From Acidaminococcaceae bacterium (GTDB lineage: Bacteria; Bacillota; Negativicutes; Acidaminococcales; Acidaminococcaceae), in contig CALXRU010000002.1 in NCBI GenBank assembly GCA_944390935.1, positions 1 to 64,000 of the forward strand: 64,000 nt of DNA. Direction: 5' to 3'. Below the pieces are notes generated by a model, which had not been told where the DNA came from, made no database searches, and saw only the letters and a list, made by a program, of their open reading frames with translations. Below are positions 53,459 through 61,875 of this stretch, piece after piece; within the stretch, counting starts at the first letter, position 1; each line of letters starts with the position of its first letter. The position numbers and the translations under genes were made by a program.

Positions 53459-53475
53459 GACGGCAGCGGGGTGAT

Positions 53476-55110
53476 ATGATGTTGCAGAGAAAACATAAAA
53501 TAGCCGGCGGCGTTGTTGCCGTGCTGGTAATTTTGGGTACGCTGGCCGTGCATGTGGCAGGCAACAAGGCGGCAGGCTTTGTAAACGAAATGGCCGACCG
53601 CCAGACTGTTTTGCAGGGCAAGCTGCAAATAGGGCATTTTAACGCCAGCGTATCGGGCAACGTAGTTTTTCAGGACGTGGTATGGACTGCGCCTGACGGC
53701 AAAACGCTGGCTGAAGTGCCGGAGATGAATATATCGGCCAACCTGTTTGACATTGTCAAAGGGTCGTTTGGTATCAATTCTATCAACAGCATAACTATTG
53801 AAAAGCCAAAATTTGCGGTGGCTTACACCGATAAAGACGGGCTTGATATTATTAACTACATCAATTTTTCTAAGGAAGAAGACGACAAGCCGACCGAGTT
53901 CCGCGGCATGGTAGAGATTGAAGAAGGCGCGCTGGCGCTGGATATGAACGGGCAGAAGCTTGATTTTGACAGCGTGCAGATGCAGGCTAATTTAAAGGAA
54001 TTCCCGTCTATTAACTTTACCTTGCAGGGCAAAAACGGCGATGCTGATTTAATCGGCAGCATTGATAAAAAGTATGACGATGTGAACATCGGCGCGGAAG
54101 TTAAAAATTTGCAGATAACCGAGCTGATGAAAGTTCTGCCGTCCTTCGGCGATTTGAAGATTACCGGCGGCGTTATTAACGGCGCCAAGCTGACAAGCAG
54201 CCTGCATGACGCTAAATGGAAGCTGAACCTTGACGGCAGCCTCGCAGGCGTAGCGGCGCAGGTGCTTGGCTATAATATCAGCGACGGCGGCGGCAGCTTT
54301 GCCATTGACAACGACGCAGCCAGCTTTACCGGCGTAAGCGGCAAGGTGGAAGGGCAGGATGTAAACATGGACGGCAAAATAATCTTTCAGGATTTGGGCA
54401 TGCCTACCTATGATTTGAACGTGGCAGCGCCTGCCTTCCGTGTGGACGCGGTAAGCCCCGGCCTTGGCATTACGGACAGCGTAAACATTAACGGCAAGGT
54501 AACCGGCCCGATTGACGAGCCTGTAATTAACGGCAGCTTTACCATGGATAAGCTGGAGGTTGCGCCGCTGGTTGCAACCGGCATTAACGGCAATTACAAC
54601 TATACTGACGGCCTTGTAACCTTAACCAACACCTATGCCAATGTTTACAGCGGCACGCTGGGCGTAAGCGGCACGGTGGAAGCGGCAAACAAAAACTTTG
54701 CGCTGCACCTTTCCGGCAGCGGCATGGACAGCACCGCCGTAACGGAAACGCAAATCAGCGGCCCGTTATCCTTTGAAGCCGACGCAAACGGCACCGGCAG
54801 TGCGGACAGCGCTGTGGCAAGCGGCACGTTTACCATCGTACCCGGCAATTTTGCAGGCGTTCCGTTCAATTCGCTGGCAGGTAATTTCAGCCGCGCGGGT
54901 GGCGTGATGACGTTCTCCAACATCAGCATCGGTACGCCGCTGGGCAGCTTTACCAGCAACGCTGTGATGAACAGTAACGGCAAAATTACTTTTGATAAGA
55001 TGAGCGAAGTCAGCCTGAACATTCCGACGAAGGAAGAAGTGCGCGAAAACGTGCGTCAGCAGGTAGGCGGTGCTGTTAAACAGGGGCTTGGCAAACTGTT
55101 TGGCAGATAA
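53476..55110 (+). CDS. AsmA-like / DUF748-type envelope protein
   Basis: A 544-residue protein with an N-terminal membrane anchor (about 9-28) and then a long series of beta strands rich in Gly, Asp and Asn ('FNASVSGNVVFQDVVW', 'DSVNINGKVTGPIDEPVINGSF', 'GSFTSNAVMNSNGKI'). This is the pattern of AsmA/TamB-type proteins, which form hydrophobic grooves between the inner and outer membranes and carry phospholipids in diderms. It fits the presence of an outer membrane here. It follows ruvX by 17 bases. A second ATG at 53479 is better spaced from GGGGTG. Confidence 0.8.
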   Translation: MMLQRKHKIAGGVVAVLVILGTLAVHVAGNKAAGFVNEMADRQTVLQGKLQIGHFNASVSGNVVFQDVVWTAPDGKTLAEVPEMNISANLFDIVKGSFGINSINSITIEKPKFAVAYTDKDGLDIINYINFSKEEDDKPTEFRGMVEIEEGALALDMNGQKLDFDSVQMQANLKEFPSINFTLQGKNGDADLIGSIDKKYDDVNIGAEVKNLQITELMKVLPSFGDLKITGGVINGAKLTSSLHDAKWKLNLDGSLAGVAAQVLGYNISDGGGSFAIDNDAASFTGVSGKVEGQDVNMDGKIIFQDLGMPTYDLNVAAPAFRVDAVSPGLGITDSVNINGKVTGPIDEPVINGSFTMDKLEVAPLVATGINGNYNYTDGLVTLTNTYANVYSGTLGVSGTVEAANKNFALHLSGSGMDSTAVTETQISGPLSFEADANGTGSADSAVASGTFTIVPGNFAGVPFNSLAGNFSRAGGVMTFSNISIGTPLGSFTSNAVMNSNGKITFDKMSEVSLNIPTKEEVRENVRQQVGGAVKQGLGKLFGR

Positions 55111-55120
55111 AAGAAAAAAT

Positions 55121-55154
55121 AACGGCGTCCGGCGTTAGTGCCGGGCGCTGTTTT
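55121..55154 (+). terminator. Terminator of the AsmA-like gene
   Basis: AACGGCGTCCGGC (55121-55133) with GCCGGGCGCTGTT (55140-55152), two G-T wobbles, then T's. Confidence 0.8.
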
Positions 55155-55186
55155 AATATTAACGCCAAAATTAACAGTTTGTTTGG

Positions 55187-55216
55187 TTGACAGCTTGCTA
55201 TATGATAAGATAAAAT
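55187..55216 (+). promoter_or_regulatory. Promoter of the DUF1292 gene
   Basis: TTGACA (55187-55192), an 18-bp spacer and TAAAAT (55211-55216). Confidence 0.65.
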
Positions 55217-55256
55217 AAAGCTGATTAACCTTGAATATTAAGAAAGAGGTGCACTA

Positions 55257-55607
55257 ATGGAAGACAACAAAGATTTTGAGCTTGAGCATGACCATATCGA
55301 CGAAGAAGAAATCGTAGTATTTACCGACGAAGACGGCAATGAAATGTATTTCCGCGAAGAAATGGTAATCCCCGTGGGCGAAAAGAGCTTTGCCGTGCTT
55401 TGCGCGCTTGACGTTGACGACTGCGAATGCGGCGATGAAGAATGCCATTGCCACGATGAGGAGGACGATGACGACGATAACGTGGTTATTGCCCGCATCG
55501 ACTTTGACGAAGACGGCAACGAAACTTATCTTGCCCCGACCGACGAGGAATTTGAAGAAGTTAAAGCAGCTTACGAAAAACTCGTTGAAGAATGGGACGA
55601 AGAATAA
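55257..55607 (+). CDS. DUF1292 family acidic protein (YrzB-like)
   Basis: A 116-residue, extremely acidic protein: a DUF1292 core of beta strands ('EIVVFTDEDGNEMYF', 'KSFAVLCALDV'), interrupted by a Cys/His/Asp-rich insertion 'CECGDEECHCHDEEDDDDD' that could bind metal, and a C-terminal helix ending 'YEKLVEEWDEE'. The family lies next to ireB-ruvX in many Firmicutes; its function is unknown. GAGGTG precedes the ATG. Confidence 0.88.
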   Translation: MEDNKDFELEHDHIDEEEIVVFTDEDGNEMYFREEMVIPVGEKSFAVLCALDVDDCECGDEECHCHDEEDDDDDNVVIARIDFDEDGNETYLAPTDEEFEEVKAAYEKLVEEWDEE

Positions 55608-55616
55608 TAACAAACC

Positions 55617-55643
55617 TGCCGGGCCTTGTGTCCGGCATTTTTT
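55617..55643 (+). terminator. Terminator of the DUF1292 gene
   Basis: TGCCGG (55617-55622) with CCGGCA (55632-55637), then six T's. Confidence 0.75.
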
Positions 55644-55671
55644 AAGTACAACAGTTTAGGGGCAGTAATAT

Positions 55672-56682
55672 ATGAGAAAACTATTGCCGTTTATTTTGAG
55701 CGCGGTGCTAGTGGTTTTTGTGGCGGCGTATTGGGTGCTGAACTACACCGGCAACAATGCCGATTTAGCCGACGGCAGAACCTGCGTGATAACGGTCGAA
55801 AACGGCATGACGGCGGCGGATATCGCCAACATGCTGCATAAGGAAAAACTGATTAAACGCCCGGAAAGCTTCCGCCTTGAGGCGCGTTTTATGGGGCTGG
55901 AGGGTAAGCTTCAGGCCGGTAAGTACGAAATTGAAGCCGGTAAATCCAACAGCGAAATTATTGATATCCTTGCGCGCGGGCAGGTTAAAACCGTAAGCTT
56001 TACCGTGCCGGAAGGCTATACCGTAAATAAAATTGCTGCCAAGCTGGCGGCGGAAGGCCTTGGCGACGCCGAAAAATTTAAGGAAGCGGCGCGCAACTAC
56101 ACGCCTTACAAATATATGGAAACCAACAATCCGGACGTTATTTACAAGGCGGAGGGCTTTATTTACCCTTCAACGTATCTTTTTACCGACGGCATGACGG
56201 AAAAAGACATGCTGGCAACGATGGTTAAGGAGTTCAACACGCAGATTAACCACGAAAAAATAGGCGACGCAGCCGAAAAAGCCGATATGCAGCTGCGCGA
56301 TATTGTTACTATTGCTTCGATGGTAGAACTGGAAGCTGTTTTTAAAGAGGAACAGCCGCGCATTGCCGGCGTATTTTTGCGCCGACTGCAAATTTATATG
56401 CCGATACAGTCCGACACTACCATTCAGTACATTTTAGGCGCGCAGAAGGAAGAAATTACTTTCGCCGATACGGAAATCCAGAACCCGTACAACACCTACG
56501 TCAACGCCGGTTTGCCGCCGGGACCGATTGGCAGCCCGAGTCTGGATGCCATTAAGGCTGTGCTGAACCCGGAACAGACGGATTATTTGTATTTTGTGGC
56601 CGATAAGGACGGGCATCACCGCTTCACGCGTACTTATGATGAACACTTGCAGGAGATTGAAAACATCCACGGCCCGCAGTAA
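55672..56682 (+). CDS. mltG: Endolytic murein transglycosylase
   Basis: A 336-residue protein with one N-terminal membrane helix (about 4-24) and an extracytoplasmic YceG domain. A LysM-like part ('TVPEGYTVNKIAAKLAAEG') precedes the catalytic part with Glu219 in 'IASMVELEAVFKEEQPRIAGVFLRRL' and the 'PIQSDTTIQY' and 'NPYNTYVNAGLPPGPIGSPS' signatures. It cleaves nascent glycan strands and so sets their length. Confidence 0.94.
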   Translation: MRKLLPFILSAVLVVFVAAYWVLNYTGNNADLADGRTCVITVENGMTAADIANMLHKEKLIKRPESFRLEARFMGLEGKLQAGKYEIEAGKSNSEIIDILARGQVKTVSFTVPEGYTVNKIAAKLAAEGLGDAEKFKEAARNYTPYKYMETNNPDVIYKAEGFIYPSTYLFTDGMTEKDMLATMVKEFNTQINHEKIGDAAEKADMQLRDIVTIASMVELEAVFKEEQPRIAGVFLRRLQIYMPIQSDTTIQYILGAQKEEITFADTEIQNPYNTYVNAGLPPGPIGSPSLDAIKAVLNPEQTDYLYFVADKDGHHRFTRTYDEHLQEIENIHGPQ

Positions 56683-56691
56683 GGAAGGAAT

Positions 56692-57924
56692 ATGACTGAA
56701 AAACTAATCAGGCCGGAGCTTTTAGCGCCGGCAGGCAATATGGAAAAGTGCAAAATGGCGCTGCGTTATGGTGCTGACGCCGTCTACCTGGGCGGCAAAA
56801 TGTTTGGCCTGCGCGCCTTTGCCAACAATTTTGAACTTGACGAAATTAAAGAGGCCTGTGATTTTGCGCACAGCCTTGGCAAAAAAGTTTATGTAACCGT
56901 AAATATTTTTGCGCATAACAGCGATATCGAAAAACTGCCGGACTATCTGCTCGGTTTGCAAAAAGCCGGTGCGGATGCGCTTTTAATCAGTGATTTGGGT
57001 GTATGGAGCGTTGCCCGCCGCGTAGTGCCGGATATGCCGCTGCATGTCAGCACGCAGGCTAACACCACCAACTGGGCATCCGTGCAGGCGTGGCAGGCTT
57101 TGGGCGCGGAGCGCGTGGTACTGGCGCGCGAGCTTTCACTGAAAGAGATTGAAGAAATCGGCGCTAAAGCCGAAGTTGAACTGGAAGCCTTTGTGCATGG
57201 AGCAATGTGCATATCATACAGCGGACGCTGTTTGTTAAGCAGCTATTTAACCGGGCGCGACGGCAACCGCGGCGCGTGTGCGCAGGCCTGCCGCTGGGAA
57301 TACACTATGCACGAAAAGAACCGCCCCGGCGAAAGTTACGACCTTGAAGAAGACGAACACGGTACTTATGTGATGAACAGCAAGGATTTGTGCCTGCTGG
57401 CGCGCATACCGCAGCTTGTTAAAGCAGGCGTTTGCAGTTTAAAAATCGAAGGCCGCATGAAAAGCGTGCATTATGTGGCAACCGTGGTCAGCGTGTACCG
57501 TAAGGCTATCGACGCCTTTATGGCAGACCCCGAAGGCTACAAGGTGCAGCCCGAATGGCTGGAGGAACTGAACAAAGTATCGCACCGCCCGTACACCGAA
57601 GGCTTTGCTTTTGGCACTCCCAGCGCGGACGCGCAGGTTTACACCACCAGCAGCTACGAGCAGACGCATGACTTTGTCGGCATTGTTTTAAGCTACGATA
57701 AACAAAACAAACAGGCACTTATTGAGCAGCGCAACAACGTAAAAAACGGCGAAGAACTGGAACTGCTAATGCCGGACGGCACCTTAATGCCGCTGGCGCT
57801 GACGGATATGCGTGACGAGGAAGGCACACCGATTGACTGTGCGCCGCACGCACGCCAGCATTTTTATATTAGCTGCGGCACGGAGCTTTTGCCCGATTCG
57901 CTACTGCGGAGGAAAATTTTATGA
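56692..57924 (+). CDS. U32 family peptidase-like protein, probable tRNA hydroxylation factor
   Basis: A 410-residue U32-family protein: 'RPELLAPAGNMEKCKMALRYGADAVYLGG', 'HVSTQANTTNW', 'AFVHGAMCISYSGRCLLSSYL' and 'RGACAQACRWEY' with conserved cysteines, then a small C-terminal beta-barrel. Bacterial relatives (TrhP) use prephenate to hydroxylate uridine 34 of tRNAs. Whether this copy is TrhP rather than another U32 enzyme cannot be proved here. It follows mltG by 9 bases. Confidence 0.85.
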   Translation: MTEKLIRPELLAPAGNMEKCKMALRYGADAVYLGGKMFGLRAFANNFELDEIKEACDFAHSLGKKVYVTVNIFAHNSDIEKLPDYLLGLQKAGADALLISDLGVWSVARRVVPDMPLHVSTQANTTNWASVQAWQALGAERVVLARELSLKEIEEIGAKAEVELEAFVHGAMCISYSGRCLLSSYLTGRDGNRGACAQACRWEYTMHEKNRPGESYDLEEDEHGTYVMNSKDLCLLARIPQLVKAGVCSLKIEGRMKSVHYVATVVSVYRKAIDAFMADPEGYKVQPEWLEELNKVSHRPYTEGFAFGTPSADAQVYTTSSYEQTHDFVGIVLSYDKQNKQALIEQRNNVKNGEELELLMPDGTLMPLALTDMRDEEGTPIDCAPHARQHFYISCGTELLPDSLLRRKIL

Positions 57925-58145
57925 GCGATGACCGAAGTATAATATATGTGCGCGTTGCGCCGGAACGAATTGCCGACGTGAACTGGATTATGGAAGGCTA
58001 CGAGCACCTGGCGCTTGTAACTACCGTAGACCCGGCTGACGGCGTGGTAAAGCTTTTGGGCACACCCGATACCTACAACGACGTAATGGAAATAATTGAA
58101 AATATGCCCTTCCAGACAGAAGTTTTGGAAGCAGAACCGGCATAA
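57921..58145 (+). CDS. DUF4911 domain-containing protein
   Basis: A 74-residue protein with the DUF4911 pattern ('IIYVRVAPERIADVNWIMEGYEHLALVTTVDP', 'VKLLGTPD', 'VMEIIENMPF'). The fold looks like a small ferredoxin-like alpha/beta domain. It overlaps the U32 gene by 4 bases; the two are often neighbours, so a link to tRNA modification is possible. Function unknown. Confidence 0.85.
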   Translation: MSDDRSIIYVRVAPERIADVNWIMEGYEHLALVTTVDPADGVVKLLGTPDTYNDVMEIIENMPFQTEVLEAEPA

Positions 58146-58149
58146 ATGC

Positions 58150-58178
58150 GTGACATCCTGCGCGGTTTATGTTAAAAT
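58150..58178 (+). promoter_or_regulatory. Promoter of the M24 peptidase gene
   Basis: GTGACA (58150-58155), a 17-bp spacer and TAAAAT (58173-58178); an overlapping TATAAT is at 58178-58183. Confidence 0.55.
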
Positions 58179-58219
58179 ATAATGGTATTATTGTTTAATG
58201 AAGGAATGGTGGGATACAA

Positions 58220-59284
58220 ATGATGCAGCGTTTAGGCAGGTTTTTAAGCTTGATGGCAAAAAACGGCATGGACTGCGTTATTGTGAAGGATATTCCCACA
58301 ATCCGCTATTTGTCCGGCTTCCGCGGCGACAGCAGTTTGCTTTACGTTGACGCGAAAAGCACCGTTTTAATAACGGACGGGCGTTATACCACGCAGGCGA
58401 ATGACGAAGTACAGAATTACTGCCGCGTGCTGACCTATACGGATAACATCTGGCAGGCAGTGGCGGAACTTGCATCGGCGCATACTAAAATCGGCTTTGA
58501 CGGTGCGGCTTACAGCTACAACGATTACGAGAGCCTGAAAGAAGCGGTGCCCGGCAAGGAACTTTTAAACATTGATTTGAAGTACCTGCGCATGGTGAAG
58601 GACGAGCGCGAGCTGAACCTGATGTGGAAAGCTTTTAAAATTGCCGACCAGGCATTTTTGAAGCTGCTTCCGGAGATTAAGCTCGGCATGACGGAAAAAT
58701 CGCTTGCCGCAAGACTTGAATATTACATGAGCAGCATGGGCAGCGAAAAACCTTCGTTTGATACCATTATTGCCTCCGGCGCACGCAGCGCACTGCCGCA
58801 TGGCATGGCAAGCGATAAGCAGATTGAAGTAGGCGATTTTATTACTTTTGATTTTGGCGCTGTGTATGACGGCTACCATTCCGATATGACTAGGACGGTA
58901 GTTTTGGGCATGGCCAATTCGTGGCACAAGGAAATTTACACCATTGTGGAAGAAGCGCAGTGGCGTGGCCTGAAAGCTGCCAAGCCCGGCATGACGGGTG
59001 CAGAGCTGGACGCGATTGTAAGGGAATATATTACATCGCGCGGCTACGGCGAAAATTATGTGCATGGCCTTGGGCATGGCGTGGGGCTTGAGATTCACGA
59101 GATGCCCAATATTAACAAATGCGGTACTGACGTGGTGCTGGAAAGCGGCATGACGTTCAGCATAGAACCAGGTATTTACATTCCCGGTAAGGGTGGTGTA
59201 CGTATCGAAGACACGGTTGTATTGACGGATGACGGCGCGAAAGTGCTGTGCGGCGTTAAAAAGCAACTGATGGAAATTGTTTAA
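58220..59284 (+). CDS. M24 family Xaa-Pro peptidase
   Basis: A 354-residue aminopeptidase P-like enzyme: N-terminal creatinase-type domain (1-125) and a pita-bread catalytic domain with metal ligands in 'FDFGAVYDGYHSDMTRTV' (two Asp), 'HGLGHGVGLEIHE' (His), 'FSIEPGIYIPGKGGVRIED' (two Glu). It removes the N-terminal residue before proline or splits Xaa-Pro dipeptides. It lies directly upstream of efp, the standard order in Firmicutes. Confidence 0.92.
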   Translation: MMQRLGRFLSLMAKNGMDCVIVKDIPTIRYLSGFRGDSSLLYVDAKSTVLITDGRYTTQANDEVQNYCRVLTYTDNIWQAVAELASAHTKIGFDGAAYSYNDYESLKEAVPGKELLNIDLKYLRMVKDERELNLMWKAFKIADQAFLKLLPEIKLGMTEKSLAARLEYYMSSMGSEKPSFDTIIASGARSALPHGMASDKQIEVGDFITFDFGAVYDGYHSDMTRTVVLGMANSWHKEIYTIVEEAQWRGLKAAKPGMTGAELDAIVREYITSRGYGENYVHGLGHGVGLEIHEMPNINKCGTDVVLESGMTFSIEPGIYIPGKGGVRIEDTVVLTDDGAKVLCGVKKQLMEIV

Positions 59285-59309
59285 TTTTAAATAAACAGGA
59301 GGAGCATTT

Positions 59310-59867
59310 ATGATTTCAACCAACGAATTTAAAACCAACGTAACTGTTACCATCGATGGCGACGCATGGCAGGTTGTAGAGTTCCAGCATGTAAAACCGG
59401 GCAAAGGCGCAGCTTTTGTCCGTGCAAAAATGCGCAACCTTTGCACCGGCGCTGTTGTAGAGCGTACCTTCAACGCCGGCGAACGTATGCCGAAAGCACA
59501 CATCGACCGCCGCGCAATGCAGTACCTGTATGAATCCGACGGCATGTATGTATTCATGGACAACGAAACCTATGAACAGTCCGAACTGACCAAAGAACAG
59601 CTCGGCAATGCTATTAACTTCCTGAAAGAAAACATGGAAGCTAAAATCATGATTTACAGCGGCCGCGTAATCGGCGTTGACCTGCCGAACACCGTTGAGC
59701 TGACTGTTGTTAAAACCGACCCGGGCATCCGCGGCGATACGGCTACCGGCGGCAGCAAACCCGCAACCATGGACACCGGCTATGTTGTTAAAGTACCTCT
59801 GTTCATCAACGAAGGCGACGTACTCAACATCGATACCCGTACCGGCGAATACATTTCCCGTGCTTAA
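59310..59867 (+). CDS. efp: Elongation factor P
   Basis: A 185-residue tRNA-shaped protein that relieves ribosome stalling at proline runs. Three beta-barrels; the tip residue is Lys32 in '[14 protein letters not shown]', and '[25 protein letters not shown]' is the family signature. In Firmicutes the lysine may be modified; no modification gene (such as epmA) is nearby. GGAGGAG site and biased codons. Confidence 0.96.
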   Translation: MISTNEFKTNVTVTIDGDAWQVVEFQHVKPGKGAAFVRAKMRNLCTGAVVERTFNAGERMPKAHIDRRAMQYLYESDGMYVFMDNETYEQSELTKEQLGNAINFLKENMEAKIMIYSGRVIGVDLPNTVELTVVKTDPGIRGDTATGGSKPATMDTGYVVKVPLFINEGDVLNIDTRTGEYISRA

Positions 59868-59896
59868 TTGAGTTGCCAATAATAAGTTAAAAACAC

Positions 59897-59928
59897 AAAG
59901 GGCTGAACATAATGTTCAGCCCTTTTAA
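59897..59928 (+). terminator. Terminator of efp
   Basis: A near-continuous 29-base palindrome, AAAGGGCTGAACAT-A-ATGTTCAGCCCTTT (59897-59925), followed by T's. Confidence 0.9.
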
Positions 59929-59978
59929 TTTTCTCTGATACCATTAAACTTTTTTCAAGCCACTGCGTGTAAAGCGTT

Positions 59979-60007
59979 TTGCAATTTGACATAATTAAAT
60001 GTATAAT
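59979..60007 (+). promoter_or_regulatory. Promoter of the DUF512 gene
   Basis: TTGCAA (59979-59984), a 17-bp spacer and TATAAT (60002-60007). Confidence 0.6.
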
Positions 60008-60044
60008 ATAAACTATCAAAGTGTTTGTAAATAAAGGAGTATAT

Positions 60045-61325
60045 ATGCAGGGTTTAATCAGCAGCGTTAAGCACGGCAGCCTTGCCGAAGCCGCAGGCAT
60101 TAAAGCGGGCGAAAGCCTGCTTACAGTTAACGGCAGCAGCTTGCGCGATATTATAGATTTAAGCTTTTTGCTGGCAGACGAGCAGGTGGTGCTTAAACTT
60201 GCCGGTGCTGACGGCACGGAACGCGAAATTACGATTGATAAAAGAATAGATGAAGATTTGGGACTGGAGTTTGAAAGCGCCGTTTTTGACAAGGTAACGA
60301 CCTGTTACAACAAATGCGTTTTCTGCTTTGTGGACCAGATGATACCGGGCATGCGCAAGGGACTTTATGTGCGTGACGACGATTACCGCCTGTCGTTTTT
60401 GTATGGCAATTTCATCACCCTTACCAACATGAAGGACGAGGATTTTGACCGCATAATCCAAACACATATGTCGCCGCTGTATGTTTCCGTACACGCTACC
60501 GACCCGGAAGTGCGCTGCAAAATGATGAATAACCGTTTTGCGGGCGAACTGATGGACAAGCTGAAACGCCTGTTTGATGCCGGTATTACCGTGCATACGC
60601 AGATTGTGTGTTGCCCCGGTTATAACGACGGCGATGTTTTAAAACGCACTTACGCCGATTTGCGTGCACTGGCGCCGATGGTGGAAACCATGGCGGTTGT
60701 GCCCGTCGGTTTAACCAAAAACCGCGCGCATTTAACGCCGCTGCGTTTGTTTACGCCGGAAGAAGCGCGCGAAATTGTCACAATGGTAACCGAATGGCAG
60801 CAGGAATGCCGCCAGAGCCTTGGCAAATCGTTTGTATACCTTGGCGATGAGTTTTATATTTTAGCCGGTATGCCGCTGCCACAGGCAGAATGGTACGACG
60901 GTTTTCCGCAGCTGGAAAACGGTATCGGCCTGAGCCGCAACTTTTTGGAGGAGTGGCAGGAAGCAAATAAAATTGCGCCGGTTAAGGGTGAAGTAAACAG
61001 CGTTATCCCCGTGGGGACGAGCGCTTTTAAGGTTTTGCAGCCTATTATTGCAGATTTTAACGCCAAAACAGGCATGCAGCACAGGCTGATTGGCGTGGAA
61101 AACGAATTTTTCGGCAACACCGTTAATGTAACGGGCCTTTTGTGCGGCAACGATATTTTAAACGCCGTTAAGGGCGCAGAGAGTATTATTCTGCCGGAGG
61201 TCGTGCTGAACAGCGACGATTTATTCCTTGACGATATGAGCTATGCAGAGTTTTGCAAAGCCGCCGGTGCGCCGGTACACCGCGCCGTTGCGGCAGGCGA
61301 TTTGTACAAATTGCTGCAAAGATAG
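60045..61325 (+). CDS. DUF512 family radical-SAM-like protein with N-terminal PDZ domain
   Basis: A 426-residue protein. Residues 1-70 form a PDZ-like domain ('GSLAEAAGIKAGESLLTVNG'), followed by a cysteine cluster in 'TTCYNKCVFCFVDQMIPGMRKGLY' resembling radical SAM proteins, and 'VHTQIVCCPGYNDGDVLKRT' and the C-terminal DUF512 domain ('IVLPEVVLNSDDLFLDDM'-like). The family stands just upstream of der in many Firmicutes. Biochemical role is unknown. The ATG at 60045 follows AAGGAG; an upstream start lacks one. Confidence 0.87.
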   Translation: MQGLISSVKHGSLAEAAGIKAGESLLTVNGSSLRDIIDLSFLLADEQVVLKLAGADGTEREITIDKRIDEDLGLEFESAVFDKVTTCYNKCVFCFVDQMIPGMRKGLYVRDDDYRLSFLYGNFITLTNMKDEDFDRIIQTHMSPLYVSVHATDPEVRCKMMNNRFAGELMDKLKRLFDAGITVHTQIVCCPGYNDGDVLKRTYADLRALAPMVETMAVVPVGLTKNRAHLTPLRLFTPEEAREIVTMVTEWQQECRQSLGKSFVYLGDEFYILAGMPLPQAEWYDGFPQLENGIGLSRNFLEEWQEANKIAPVKGEVNSVIPVGTSAFKVLQPIIADFNAKTGMQHRLIGVENEFFGNTVNVTGLLCGNDILNAVKGAESIILPEVVLNSDDLFLDDMSYAEFCKAAGAPVHRAVAAGDLYKLLQR

Positions 61326-61334
61326 GTGAAATTT

Positions 61335-61859
61335 ATGCAGGGTTATGGTAAAATTCAGGTTTATACGGGCGACGGCAAGGGCAAAACCAGCGCCGCTTTG
61401 GGCGTTGCCTTCCGTGCATGCGCACGCGGGGCAAAGGTTTTAATGCTGGCCTTTTTAAAGGACGACCCCGAATACAGCGAAGCTATCGGCGCACATCTTT
61501 TGCCGGGCTTTACGCTGAAGCAGGTCGGGAGAGACGCTTTTGTAAACTTCAAAAACCCCGATAAAATAGATCTGGATATGGCGCGCGCAGGCTGGGAGTT
61601 GGCTAAAGAAGCTATCGCACAGCAGCATGCAGACGTTATTATCCTTGACGAAATTAACATTGTATTACAGACAGGCATGCTGCCGGTGGATGAAGTGGTT
61701 GGCTTCTTATCCGCGCACAAGGGCGGGGCAGAAGTTATCTGCACCGGGCGCGGCGCACCGCAGGAGCTTTGCGCCATAGCCGACCTTGTAACGGATATGC
61801 GGGAAGTTAAGCACTATTTCCATTTGGGGGTTGCCTCCAGAGCAGGTATAGATTTTTAG
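61335..61859 (+). CDS. Cob(I)yrinic acid a,c-diamide adenosyltransferase, CobA/BtuR type
   Basis: A 174-residue P-loop adenosyltransferase: 'VYTGDGKGKTSAALGVAFRACARG' (ATP phosphates), 'VIILDEINIVLQTGML' and 'VICTGRGAPQEL'. It adenosylates cobinamide or cobalamin. The ATG at 61335 has AGGTG upstream. It is unrelated in fold to the PduO-type enzyme at 40030, so the genome carries two routes to adenosyl-corrinoids. It lies between DUF512 and der and is likely transcribed with them. Confidence 0.9.
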   Translation: MQGYGKIQVYTGDGKGKTSAALGVAFRACARGAKVLMLAFLKDDPEYSEAIGAHLLPGFTLKQVGRDAFVNFKNPDKIDLDMARAGWELAKEAIAQQHADVIILDEINIVLQTGMLPVDEVVGFLSAHKGGAEVICTGRGAPQELCAIADLVTDMREVKHYFHLGVASRAGIDF

Positions 61860-61875
61860 AGAGCGAGGTTAAGAT

